From NCBI RefSeq assembly GCF_041053105.1, contig NZ_CP163444.1, forward strand, positions 4,650,001-4,714,000: DNA of 64,000 nucleotides. Reading direction: 5' to 3'. The notes below the pieces were generated by a model. It had not been told where the DNA came from, did no database searches, and saw nothing but the letters and a program-made list of their open reading frames with translations. The translations under genes were made by a program, and so were the position numbers. Positions 42,629 through 50,754 of this stretch are shown one piece after another (the stretch's first letter is position 1; each line of letters begins with the position of its first letter). The DNA is from Streptomyces sp. R44 (GTDB taxonomy: Bacteria > Actinomycetota > Actinomycetes > Streptomycetales > Streptomycetaceae).

Positions 42629-43858
42629 ATGGACGTGAACGCGGCGGTCGCCGCATTGGCAGCGATCGCCGGCGTGTGCACCGGCGTGATCGCCATGCTG
42701 GCGTTCCGCTGGAGCGAGCGCGACCAGGCGCGACCGACCCGTACGTCGCTGCACACCGACGCCGTGCTCCCGCCCGGCGTCGACACCGTGCTGTCCGTGC
42801 TGCGCTCCTCCGCGGTCGTTCTCGACGAGAGCGACTCCGTGGTGAAGGCCAGCTCGGCGGCGTACGCGCTCGGCCTGGTCCGCGGCGGCAAGCTGGCCGT
42901 CGAACCCATGCTCAACATGGCCCGTGACACCCGCCGCGACGGGGAGATACGGCAGGTGGAGCTGGACCTGGCCCGGCGCGGCACCGGACGCGGCGAGGCC
43001 CTCGCCGTCTCCGCCCGGGTCGCCCCGCTGGGCTCGCGGCTGGTGCTGCTCCTGGTCGAGGACCTCACCGAGGCCCGCCGTATCGAAGCGGTACGGCGCG
43101 ACTTCGTCGCCAACGTGAGCCATGAGCTCAAGACTCCCGTCGGCGCGCTCTCCCTGCTCTCCGAGGCGGTCATGGACGCCTCGGACGACCCCGAGGCGGT
43201 CACCCGCTTCGCCGGCCGGATGCAGATCGAGGCGACCCGCCTCACCAACCTCGTACAGGAGCTCATCGACCTCTCCCGGGTGCAGAACGACGACCCGCTG
43301 GAGGACTCCGAGCCGGTGTCCGTGGACGAGCTCGTCGCCGAGGCGATCGACCGCTCCCGGCAGCCCGCCTCCACCAAGCAGATCACCATGGTCTCCGGCG
43401 GCGCCGCCGACCTGTACGTATGGGGCAGCCGGGGCCAGCTCGCCGCGGCCCTCGGCAACCTCGTCGAGAACGCCGTCAACTACTCACCGGCCCGTACCCG
43501 GGTGGGCATCGCCGCCCGTCGTGTCGCCGCGCCCGCCGGCGACGTGATCGAGATAGCCGTGACCGACCAGGGCATCGGCATCCCCGACAAGGACAAGGAG
43601 CGCGTCTTCGAGCGCTTCTACCGCGTCGACCCCGCCCGCTCCCGTGCCACCGGCGGCACGGGGCTCGGCCTGGCCATCGTCAAGCACGTGGCCGCCTCGC
43701 ACGGCGGGGAGGTCACCGTCTGGAGCACGGAGGGTCAGGGCTCCACCTTCACCCTGCGGCTGCCCGAGGCGGGCGCCGTACGGGACCGCCGGCCCGCCTC
43801 GTCCTCCACCCCCGATCTCATGACCGAACCGCTTACCGCCCCGGAGGTCCTTCCGTGA
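42629..43858 (+). CDS. phoR: PhoR, phosphate-sensing histidine kinase (SenX3-like)
   Basis: The 409-residue kinase has a single N-terminal TM (about 5-26), a short PAS-like cytoplasmic region, phospho-acceptor His165 in FVANVSHELKTPVGAL, N box NLVENAVNYSP, and G boxes DQGIGIP and GGTGLGLAIV. GGAGG precedes ATG 42629. The gene overlaps phoP by four bases (GTGA). It is part of the core phosphate regulon controller and orthologous in place to mycobacterial senX3. Confidence 0.96.
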   Translation: MDVNAAVAALAAIAGVCTGVIAMLAFRWSERDQARPTRTSLHTDAVLPPGVDTVLSVLRSSAVVLDESDSVVKASSAAYALGLVRGGKLAVEPMLNMARDTRRDGEIRQVELDLARRGTGRGEALAVSARVAPLGSRLVLLLVEDLTEARRIEAVRRDFVANVSHELKTPVGALSLLSEAVMDASDDPEAVTRFAGRMQIEATRLTNLVQELIDLSRVQNDDPLEDSEPVSVDELVAEAIDRSRQPASTKQITMVSGGAADLYVWGSRGQLAAALGNLVENAVNYSPARTRVGIAARRVAAPAGDVIEIAVTDQGIGIPDKDKERVFERFYRVDPARSRATGGTGLGLAIVKHVAASHGGEVTVWSTEGQGSTFTLRLPEAGAVRDRRPASSSTPDLMTEPLTAPEVLP

Positions 43859-44535
43859 CCCGAGTGCTCGTCGTCGAGGATGAGGAATCCTTCAGCGACG
43901 CCCTGTCGTACATGCTCCGCAAGGAGGGCTTCGAGGTCGCCGTCGCGGCGACCGGGCCCGACGGCCTCGACGAGTTCGAGCGCAACGGAGCCGACCTCGT
44001 CCTCCTCGACCTGATGCTTCCGGGTCTGCCCGGTACCGAGGTCTGCCGCCAGCTGCGCGGCCGCTCGAACGTCCCGGTGATCATGGTGACCGCCAAGGAC
44101 AGCGAGATCGACAAGGTCGTCGGCCTGGAGATAGGAGCCGACGACTACGTGACCAAGCCCTTCTCCTCGCGGGAGCTGGTCGCCCGCATCCGCGCGGTGC
44201 TGCGCCGCCGCGGCGAGCCGGAGGAGGTCACCCCGGCGGCCCTGGAGGCCGGCCCGGTCCGCATGGACGTCGACCGCCACGTGGTCACGGTCTCCGGCGG
44301 CAAGGTCGACCTGCCGCTGAAGGAGTTCGACCTCCTGGAGATGCTGCTGCGCAACGCGGGCCGTGTGCTCACCCGTATGCAGCTCATCGACCGGGTCTGG
44401 GGCGCGGACTACGTCGGCGACACCAAGACCCTCGACGTCCACGTGAAGCGCCTCCGCGCCAAGATCGAGCCCGACCCCGGTGCGCCGAGGTACCTGGTGA
44501 CGGTGCGGGGCCTGGGGTACAAGTTCGAGCCGTAG
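43855..44535 (+). CDS. phoP: PhoP, phosphate-starvation response regulator (RegX3-like)
   Basis: The 226-residue OmpR-family regulator has receiver pocket EDEE, phospho-acceptor Asp in LVLLDLMLPG, KPFSSREL, and a winged helix with LPLKEFDLLEMLL and LDVHVKRLRAK, ending VTVRGLGYKFEP. It controls pst, alkaline phosphatase and, in Streptomyces, also antibiotic and nitrogen genes. Its 3' end is duplicated downstream at 44642-44711. Confidence 0.97.
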   Translation: MTRVLVVEDEESFSDALSYMLRKEGFEVAVAATGPDGLDEFERNGADLVLLDLMLPGLPGTEVCRQLRGRSNVPVIMVTAKDSEIDKVVGLEIGADDYVTKPFSSRELVARIRAVLRRRGEPEEVTPAALEAGPVRMDVDRHVVTVSGGKVDLPLKEFDLLEMLLRNAGRVLTRMQLIDRVWGADYVGDTKTLDVHVKRLRAKIEPDPGAPRYLVTVRGLGYKFEP

Positions 44536-44559
44536 AACCCGGCCCGGCCCGACGAGGCC

Positions 44560-44629
44560 GGACGGAGTCCGGCGCAGCGTCCCGAAGCCCGCGAGGCCCC
44601 CTGGGGCCTCGCGGTGCGAGGGGCGCGTC
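44560..44629. repeat. Dispersed 70-bp intergenic repeat, family A copy 2
   Basis: It matches 11080-11149 at about 63 of 70 positions. The hairpin core GCGAGGCCCC-CT-GGGGCCTCGC makes it a plausible terminator for phoP. Confidence 0.75.
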
Positions 44630-44641
44630 CGGGATGGGGTT

Positions 44642-44711
44642 CGAGCCCGACCCCGGTGCGCCGAGGTACCTGGTGACGGTGCGCGGCCTCGGCTACAAGT
44701 TCGAGCCGTAA
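44642..44711 (+). repeat. Duplicated 3' end of phoP
   Basis: This 70-bp stretch copies 44465-44534 (the last 22 or so codons of phoP) with three differences, all third-position changes that keep Arg, Leu and Gly. It ends in TAA where phoP has TAG. There is no start codon or open frame before it, so it is not a gene. Confidence 0.9.
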
Positions 44712-44715
44712 ACGC

Positions 44716-44757
44716 CGGTCGTACGCCAGCCGGTCGTACGCCAGCCGGTCGTACGCG
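44716..44757. repeat. 15-bp tandem repeat (2.8 units) after the phoP echo
   Basis: CCGGTCGTACGCCAG repeats at 44716 and 44731 and, partly, 44746. It begins five bases after the echo's in-frame TAA (44709-44711). Confidence 0.85.
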
Positions 44758-44758
44758 G

Positions 44759-44788
44759 AAGGGGCGCCCCCTGGTGGGGGCGCCCCTT
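44759..44788. terminator. 13-bp stem terminator between phoP and the lipoprotein gene
   Basis: AAGGGGCGCCCCC (44759-44771), loop TGGT, GGGGGCGCCCCTT (44776-44788). It works for both convergent genes. Confidence 0.85.
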
Positions 44789-44807
44789 CGGCGTACGACT
44801 GCTTCCG

Positions 44808-45464
44808 TCAGTGACCGGCGGCCGTCGTCGGCTCGCCCGACGCCGGGGTCTCCGTGCCGTGCTCGGCGCCGTGGGAGGCCTCAGCCGACGGGGACGCCGT
44901 GCCCGACGGGGACGCCGTGCTGCTCGGCTCGGCCGGCGGGGCCGCCGGGACGATCGTGGGGCCGAAGTCCTTGAAGTAGCTCTTCGACGGGACGACGAAG
45001 GCGCTCAGGCTCACGTCACCGGTCCTGCTCAGCTTGAAGACGAGCTTCTGCGAGTCGCCGTCACGGGCGGCCTCGGAGCCGTTCTCGATCATGGCGGAGG
45101 CGTTGCCCTCGCCGCCGATGACGACAGAGCCGTGGGCCGGGACGACGATCGGGCCGTCGCCCTCGGCCGCCTTCAGCTTCACGACGGAGGCCGTGCCGGG
45201 CAGGCGGATCGCGTCGACGGTCTGCGGCAGGCTGCCGTTGTTGAAGACGGTGGCCGAGACGGCGGCCGGGCCCTTGGTGCCGGGCAGCGGCTGGGTGATG
45301 ACCAGCGCGTTCTGGATCTTGACGTCGTCGACCGTGACGGCGGCGTTGTCCGGCCGGACCTCGAGGGTCTGCGCGTCGTTGCCCGCACCACAGGCGGAGA
45401 GCGCGGCGACGGAGAACACGATGGCGGTGGCGGCGAGGGCGCCGCGTCGAAGGCTGCGGCTCAC
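44808..45464 (-). CDS. Lipoprotein (SCO4231-like)
   Basis: The 218-residue protein starts at GTG 45464 and has a signal peptide with lipobox LSAC (Cys about 25), a beta-rich mature domain (DDVKIQNALVITQPLPGTKGPAAVSATVFNNGSLPQ) and a Ser/Pro/Thr/His-rich tail. The domain resembles copper-chaperone-like PCuAC/DUF461 folds, but I see no Met/His ligand set. An iron-box-like site lies upstream. Confidence 0.85.
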   Translation of the reverse strand: MSRSLRRGALAATAIVFSVAALSACGAGNDAQTLEVRPDNAAVTVDDVKIQNALVITQPLPGTKGPAAVSATVFNNGSLPQTVDAIRLPGTASVVKLKAAEGDGPIVVPAHGSVVIGGEGNASAMIENGSEAARDGDSQKLVFKLSRTGDVSLSAFVVPSKSYFKDFGPTIVPAAPPAEPSSTASPSGTASPSAEASHGAEHGTETPASGEPTTAAGH

Positions 45465-45534
45465 GGCGGCGGCATCTCCTAGGACGTACGGACGGGCGTG
45501 GGAACTAAGGGACAGCTAAAGGTGTGTCAGCGCG

Positions 45535-45554
45535 CTTAGGTTACCGAGCCTCAC
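45535..45554 (-). promoter_or_regulatory. Possible iron-box (IdeR/DmdR-like) site upstream of the lipoprotein
   Basis: CTTAGGTTACCGAGCCTCAC has a good half-site TTAGGTTA and a weaker second half AGCCTCA. It lies about 70 bp before the lipoprotein start. Confidence 0.35.
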
Positions 45555-46105
45555 TCCGCGTCCCGCACCCGACCCGCCCCTAACCGGTCACAGCCGCCCC
45601 AGGTGGCCTGCGGTGCCGGCCCTCGCGTCGCCCGTCGCGCACTCCTCGGTTGTCACCCCGCGTGGCCGGATCACGACCCATTGACCTGTTGTTCACATAA
45701 CCGCCTTGATCAATTCGGCGGCGGCTCCGCATTCCCCCGAGCCGGCCCTCCGGAAAATCCCCCACCGGTGTCGGTTGATGTCCACTGATCAATTTCGGGA
45801 ATCATCCCGGGATGCATCCGTACGGGTGGCCGATCCTCGAACGGAGTAGGGGAAGAAGCCCGCTCCGAACCAGACAAAACGGGGCATCGCCCCTCCCTCG
45901 GGGGCCTCCGGGCATGTGTAACGTGCGCGTTTCTCTCCGTCCACGCAGCCGCTCCGACCTGCGAATACCGCCTTCCGGAAGCCCTCCGCAGCACGTTCGT
46001 GTCACCGTTGTCAAGCCCCGAGATATGCCCTGACCTGCGAAAACGCCATTCAGAAGAAGCCGAATCCGTGTTACCCTGGATAGCCACGGAAGGGGTACCT
46101 GTCAC
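45555..46105. other. Long gene-free region upstream of carD
   Basis: No coding gene is supported. It is lower in G+C than its surroundings, with GATCAATT repeated (about 45709 and 45787). Near the end, TTACCCTGGATA (about 46070) may hold the carD -10, followed by GGAAGGGG as ribosome-binding site. An open frame on the minus strand across it lacks codon bias and conserved motifs. Confidence 0.5.
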
Positions 46106-46588
46106 ATGACGTTCAAGGTTGGCGACACCGTGGTCTATCCCCATCACGGGGCCGCGCTGATCGAGGCCATCGAAACTCGCCAGATCAAAGGCGTGGACAA
46201 GACCTACTTGGTGCTCAAGGTCGCGCAGGGCGACCTGACGGTTCGTGTGCCGGCGGACAATGCGGAGTTCGTCGGTGTTCGCGATGTGGTCGGTCAGGAC
46301 GGGCTGGACCGGGTCTTCGAGGTGCTGCGCGCGCCGTACGCCGAAGAGCCGACGAACTGGTCCCGTCGCTACAAGGCGAATCTCGAGAAGCTCGCCTCCG
46401 GCGATGTCATCAAGGTCGCCGAAGTGGTGCGCGACCTGTGGCGTCGTGAGCGCGAGCGCGGACTCTCCGCAGGTGAGAAGCGCATGCTCGCCAAGGCTCG
46501 GCAGATCCTGGTCAGCGAGCTGGCCCTCGCGGAGAACACGAACGAGGACAAGGCCGAGGCGCTCCTCGACGAGGTCCTCGCGTCCTGA
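46106..46588 (+). CDS. carD: CarD-family RNA polymerase-binding regulator
   Basis: The 160-residue protein has an N-terminal RNAP-interaction domain ([20 protein letters not shown]...[19 protein letters not shown]) and a C-terminal helical DNA-binding domain with Trp in [13 protein letters not shown]. CarD stabilises open complexes at rRNA and other promoters. It sits upstream of ispD as in most actinobacteria. Confidence 0.97.
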   Translation: MTFKVGDTVVYPHHGAALIEAIETRQIKGVDKTYLVLKVAQGDLTVRVPADNAEFVGVRDVVGQDGLDRVFEVLRAPYAEEPTNWSRRYKANLEKLASGDVIKVAEVVRDLWRRERERGLSAGEKRMLAKARQILVSELALAENTNEDKAEALLDEVLAS

Positions 46589-46617
46589 GCCGCGTTCCCA
46601 AGTGAAGCAGTGAAGCG

Positions 46618-46679
46618 ATGCCGCGGTGCCCGCTGGCGTGCTGTGATCCACACAGTGCTGCCGTCGGGCGCTGCGGCAT
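46618..46679 (+). terminator. Large imperfect hairpin after carD
   Basis: ATGCCGCGGTGCCCG (46618-46632) pairs with 46665-46679 with two mismatches, and an inner stem CTGTG/CACAG (46641-46655) extends it. A carD terminator or structured RNA is likely. The rest of 46680-46900 holds an inverted repeat GCGTACG/CGTACGC (46701-46723) and no gene. Confidence 0.5.
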
Positions 46680-46900
46680 GTTCGCGTGCGTCGCCTGTTC
46701 GCGTACGTTTGCGGAGCGTACGCGTCACCGCACCACTGAAGTAGCCCGCACCCCCTGAACTTCTCAACGCCCGAACCCCTGTGCCCACGCGGCCACGCCT
46801 CGACCGTCGTCACGGAAAGGGCCCGGTCAAGGCGGTGCGTCCGGCACGGTGAGGCCATACCCATGTCGGCCGCGGAAACAAACCTGCCGGAGTGCAACCG

Positions 46901-47650
46901 ATGTCAGACGAAGTGCGTCCCAGTCGTACCGCCGTGGTGATCCCGGCCGCAGGGCGGGGCGTGCGCCTCGGCCCGGGCGCCCCCAAGGCGCTCCGCGCGC
47001 TGAACGGCACCCCCATGCTCATCCACGCCGTCCGCGCGATGGCCGCCTCCCGCGCGGTCTCGCTCGTCGTCGTGGTCGCGCCCAGCGACGGCGCCGCCGA
47101 GGTCAAGAACCTCCTCGACGCCCACGCCCTGCCCGAGCGGACCGACTACCTCGTCGTCCCCGGCGGCGACACCCGCCAGGAGTCCGTGCACCTCGGCCTC
47201 AAGGCGCTCCCCGAGGGCGTCAGCACCGTCCTCGTCCACGACGCGGCCCGCCCGCTGGTCCCCGTCGAGACCGTGGACGCCGTCATCGAGGCCGTACGGG
47301 ACGGGGCCGTCGCCGTCGTCCCCGCGCTGCCCGTCGCCGACACCGTCAAGGAGGTCGAGCCGGCCGAGAGGCCCGGCGACCCCGAGCAGGTCGTCGCCAC
47401 CCCGATCCGCGCCCGCCTCCGCGCCGTCCAGACCCCGCAGGGCTTCGACCACGACACCCTGGTCAACGCCCACGCCACCGTCGCCCTCACCGGCGAGGGC
47501 GCCACCGACGACGCCGGCATGGTCGAGAAGCTCGGCGCGCCCGTCGTCGTCGTGCCCGGCCACGAAGAGGCCTTCAAGGTGACCCGTCCCCTCGACCTCG
47601 TCCTCGCCGAGGCCGTACTCGCCCGCAGGAGGGCCAACGATGGCTTCTGA
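46901..47650 (+). CDS. ispD: 2-C-methyl-D-erythritol 4-phosphate cytidylyltransferase
   Basis: The 249-residue MEP-pathway enzyme makes CDP-ME from MEP and CTP. It has the nucleotide-binding [17 protein letters not shown] motif, [10 protein letters not shown] and [13 protein letters not shown] lies eight bases before ATG 46901; a GTG at 46892 would extend it by three residues. It overlaps ispF by 11 bp. Confidence 0.96.
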   Translation: MSDEVRPSRTAVVIPAAGRGVRLGPGAPKALRALNGTPMLIHAVRAMAASRAVSLVVVVAPSDGAAEVKNLLDAHALPERTDYLVVPGGDTRQESVHLGLKALPEGVSTVLVHDAARPLVPVETVDAVIEAVRDGAVAVVPALPVADTVKEVEPAERPGDPEQVVATPIRARLRAVQTPQGFDHDTLVNAHATVALTGEGATDDAGMVEKLGAPVVVVPGHEEAFKVTRPLDLVLAEAVLARRRANDGF

Positions 47651-48155
47651 GCTCCCCCTGATCCCCCGTACCGGCATCGGCACGGACGTCCACGCCTTCG
47701 AGAGGGGCCGCGAGCTCTGGTGCGCCGGTCTCCTCTGGGAAGGCCCCGACAGTGACGGGTACGGGCTCGCCGGGCACTCCGACGGTGACGTCGCCGCCCA
47801 CGCCGCCTGCGACGCGCTCTTCTCCGCCGCCGGCATCGGCGACCTCGGCGCCCACTTCGGCACCTCGCGCCCCGAGTGGTCCGGCGCCTCCGGCGTCACG
47901 CTGCTCGCCGAGGCCGCCCGGATCGTCCGCGCCGAGGGCTACGAGATCGGGAACATCGCCGTGCAGGTCGTCGGCGTCCGCCCCAAGATCGGCAAGCGGC
48001 GCGAGGAGGCGCAGAAGGCGCTGAGCGAGGCGGCGGGCGCCCCCGTCTCCGTCTCCGGCACCACCACGGACGGACTCGGCCTCACCGGCCGCGCCGAGGG
48101 CCTCGCCGCCCTCGCGACCGCCCTCGTCTACCCCGTACCGAACCGACAGCCGTGA
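47640..48155 (+). CDS. ispF: 2-C-methyl-D-erythritol 2,4-cyclodiphosphate synthase
   Basis: The 171-residue enzyme has metal ligands in GTDVHAF and AGHSDGDV and the CDP-binding [11 protein letters not shown]. It acts two steps after IspD in isoprenoid precursor synthesis. It is co-transcribed with ispD by overlap. Confidence 0.96.
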   Translation: MASELPLIPRTGIGTDVHAFERGRELWCAGLLWEGPDSDGYGLAGHSDGDVAAHAACDALFSAAGIGDLGAHFGTSRPEWSGASGVTLLAEAARIVRAEGYEIGNIAVQVVGVRPKIGKRREEAQKALSEAAGAPVSVSGTTTDGLGLTGRAEGLAALATALVYPVPNRQP

Positions 48156-48160
48156 AAAAC

Positions 48161-48193
48161 GTGCCCTGCCGCCGGGAATCGGTCGCAGGGCAC
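48161..48193 (+). terminator. Hairpin between ispF and cysS
   Basis: GTGCCCTGC (48161-48169) and GCAGGGCAC (48185-48193) form a 9-bp stem with a 15-base loop five bases after the ispF stop. It is followed by CACTACCCTGG, a possible -10 for cysS. Confidence 0.5.
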
Positions 48194-48216
48194 TACCACA
48201 CGCCCACTACCCTGGA

Positions 48217-49620
48217 GTGGTGACTATTCGCCTGTACGACACCAGCGCCCGGCAGATCCGTGACTTCACCCCGCTCACGCCGGGCGCCGTCTCGATCTAC
48301 CTCTGTGGTGCCACCGTGCAGGCGGCCCCGCACATCGGCCACATCCGGTCGGGGCTGAACTTCGACATCATGCGCCGCTGGTTCGCGTACCGCGGCTACG
48401 ACGTCACGTTCATCCGCAACGTCACCGACATCGACGACAAGATCATCAGGAAGGGCGCCGAGCAGGGCCGCCCCTGGTGGTCCATCGGCTACGAGAACGA
48501 GCGCGCGTTCAACGACGGCTACCACGCCCTCGGTTGCCTGCCGCCCACCTACGAGCCCCGCGCCACCGGTCACGTCCCCGAGATGATCGAGATGATGCAG
48601 GGGCTCATCGAGCGCGGCCACGCCTACGAGGCGGACGGCAGCGTCTACTTCGACGTGCGCTCCTTCCCCGGGTACCTGGAGCTGTCGAACCAGGACATCG
48701 ACGACCTCCGCCAGCCCTCCGAGGAGGGCATCACCGGCAAGCGCGACCCGCGTGACTTCGCCATGTGGAAGGCGACCAAGCCGGGCGAGCCCGACTGGGA
48801 GACCCCGTGGGGCCGCGGCCGTCCCGGCTGGCACCTGGAGTGCTCGGCGATGGCCCACAAGTACCTGGGCTCCGCCTTCGACATCCACGGCGGCGGCCTC
48901 GACCTGATCTTCCCGCACCACGAGAACGAGATCGCCCAGGCCAAGGCCTTCGGCGACGCGTTCGCGCAGTACTGGGTGCACAACGCCTGGGTCACCATGA
49001 GCGGCGAGAAGATGTCCAAGTCGCTCGGCAACAGCGTGCTGGTGTCCGAGATGGTGAAGAACTGGCGCCCCATCGTCCTGCGCTACTACCTGGGCACCCC
49101 GCACTACCGCTCGATGATCGAGTACAGCGAGGAGTCCCTGCGCGAGGCCGAGTCGGCCTTCGCCCGCATCGAGGGCTTCGTCCAGCGCGCCACCGAGAAG
49201 GCCGGGACGACCATCGCCCCCGCCGCCGAGGTGCCGCCGGCCTTCGCCGAGGCCATGGACGACGACCTGGGCGTGCCGCACGCGCTGGCGATCATCCACA
49301 CCACCGTCCGCCAGGGCAACAGCGCCCTCGCCGCGGACGACAAGGACGAGGCCATCGCCCGCCTCGCCGAGGTCCGCGCCATGCTCGGCGTCCTCGGCCT
49401 CGACCCGCTCGACCCGCACTGGGCCGAGGAGGCCGGTGGCGGCGAGGAGCTCCACGGCGTCGTCGACACCCTCGTACGCCTCGTGCTCCAGCAGCGCGAG
49501 TCGGCGCGCGAGCGCAAGGACTGGGCGACCGCGGACGCGATCCGCGACCAACTGGCCCAGTCCGGCCTCGCCATCGAGGACAGCCCCGACGGCCCCCGCT
49601 GGACGCTGGGCAACCGTTAG
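48217..49620 (+). CDS. cysS: Cysteinyl-tRNA synthetase
   Basis: The 467-residue class I synthetase has HIGH (HIGHIRSG, 39-42), zinc ligand Cys30 and later Cys/His ([14 protein letters not shown]), and [15 protein letters not shown] nine bases before the GTG pair at 48217/48220 suggests its own, leaderless promoter. It lies after ispDF as in other actinobacteria. Confidence 0.96.
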   Translation: MVTIRLYDTSARQIRDFTPLTPGAVSIYLCGATVQAAPHIGHIRSGLNFDIMRRWFAYRGYDVTFIRNVTDIDDKIIRKGAEQGRPWWSIGYENERAFNDGYHALGCLPPTYEPRATGHVPEMIEMMQGLIERGHAYEADGSVYFDVRSFPGYLELSNQDIDDLRQPSEEGITGKRDPRDFAMWKATKPGEPDWETPWGRGRPGWHLECSAMAHKYLGSAFDIHGGGLDLIFPHHENEIAQAKAFGDAFAQYWVHNAWVTMSGEKMSKSLGNSVLVSEMVKNWRPIVLRYYLGTPHYRSMIEYSEESLREAESAFARIEGFVQRATEKAGTTIAPAAEVPPAFAEAMDDDLGVPHALAIIHTTVRQGNSALAADDKDEAIARLAEVRAMLGVLGLDPLDPHWAEEAGGGEELHGVVDTLVRLVLQQRESARERKDWATADAIRDQLAQSGLAIEDSPDGPRWTLGNR

Positions 49621-49699
49621 AAGACGTGCCGCTCGGGACTCCGGGCGGCACACTTCAGTTACAGACTTCGTACGTCAGCAGAGGAAACAGGTAGTAGTC

Positions 49700-50659
49700 A
49701 TGGCCGGGAACAGCCAGCGCAGGAACCGTCGCACGTCCAACAAGAAGGGTGCGACGGTCGGCAGCGGTGGCCAGCGGCGCAAGGGCCTCGAAGGCAAGGG
49801 CCCGACCCCCAAGGCCGAGGACCGCAAGGGTCACAAGGCGTTCCGCGTCTCCAACGCGATCGCCCGGCAGGCGGCCAAGCGCCGCCCCGCGCCCCGCCGC
49901 GGCGGCCCCAAGGGCGCCAACGAGATGGTCGTCGGCCGCAACCCGGTCTTCGAGGCGCTGCGTGACGGCGTGCCCGCCACGACGCTGTACGTGCAGCAGT
50001 TCATCGACAACGACGAGCGGGTGCGCGAGGCCCTCCAGCTCGCCGGCGCGCGCGGCAACATCAACCTGATGGAAGCCCCGCGCCCCGAGCTCGACCGCAT
50101 GACCAACGGGCTGAACCACCAGGGTCTGGTCCTCGTCGTCCCGCCGTACGAGTACGCGCACCCCGAGGACCTCACCGCCGCCGCCTACGACGACGGCGAG
50201 GAGCCGCTGATCGTCGCCCTCGACGGCGTCACCGACCCGCGCAACCTCGGCGCGATCGTCCGCTCCGTCTCCGCCTTCGCGGGCCACGGCGTGGTCATCC
50301 CCGAGCGCCGCGCCGCCGGCATGACCGCCGGCGCCTGGAAGACCTCGGCCGGCACCGCCGCCCGCACCCCGGTCGCCCGCGTCACCAACCTGACCCGCGC
50401 CCTGCAGGAGTACAAGAAGGCCGGCATCGCGGTCGTCGGCCTCGCCGCCGAGGGCACGCACGAGGTGCAGGACCTGGAGGCGCTCGGCGGCCCGGTCGTC
50501 ATCGTCGTCGGCTCCGAGGGCAAGGGCCTCTCCCGGCTCGTCGGCGAGACCTGCGACTACCTGGTCCGCATCCCGATGCCGGGCGGCGCCGAGTCGCTCA
50601 ACGCCGGTGTCGCCGCCGGTGTCGTGCTCTACGAGGCGGCCCGCCGCCGCATGCGCTGA
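49700..50659 (+). CDS. rlmB: 23S rRNA 2'-O-methyltransferase (RlmB/TrmH-family, SPOUT)
   Basis: The 319-residue protein has a basic N-terminal extension (about 70 residues, Lys/Arg/Gly-rich), an L7Ae-like substrate domain, and the SPOUT motifs [18 protein letters not shown] and [15 protein letters not shown]. It methylates ribose in rRNA (RlmB methylates G2251 in E. coli). The exact target here is inferred. It follows cysS by 79 bp. Confidence 0.9.
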   Translation: MAGNSQRRNRRTSNKKGATVGSGGQRRKGLEGKGPTPKAEDRKGHKAFRVSNAIARQAAKRRPAPRRGGPKGANEMVVGRNPVFEALRDGVPATTLYVQQFIDNDERVREALQLAGARGNINLMEAPRPELDRMTNGLNHQGLVLVVPPYEYAHPEDLTAAAYDDGEEPLIVALDGVTDPRNLGAIVRSVSAFAGHGVVIPERRAAGMTAGAWKTSAGTAARTPVARVTNLTRALQEYKKAGIAVVGLAAEGTHEVQDLEALGGPVVIVVGSEGKGLSRLVGETCDYLVRIPMPGGAESLNAGVAAGVVLYEAARRRMR

Positions 50660-50689
50660 CCCGAACGAGGGAACCGCCCCGGCCGTGAT

Positions 50690-50754
50690 CTTGACGGGCC
50701 TCGGACATTTGGCAACCGTCAAGGCAGTGTCCTAACCGCACATCACTCGGTTAG
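50690..50754 (+). promoter_or_regulatory. Two inverted repeats in the DoxX promoter and leader
   Basis: CTTGACGG (50690-50697) / CCGTCAAG (50716-50723) and CTAACCG (50732-50738) / CGGTTAG (50748-50754). The second ends one base before the ATG at 50755. There is no ribosome-binding sequence, so leaderless or structure-controlled initiation is expected. Confidence 0.6.

Noticed and set aside
44642..44711. phoP 3' copy considered as a separate small gene
   Set aside because: No start codon or ribosome-binding site, and the frame is closed upstream.
45710..46897. Minus-strand frame covering the carD upstream region and carD
   Set aside because: No ribosome-binding site, no conserved motif, and it overlaps carD antisense. 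The region is better read as regulatory.
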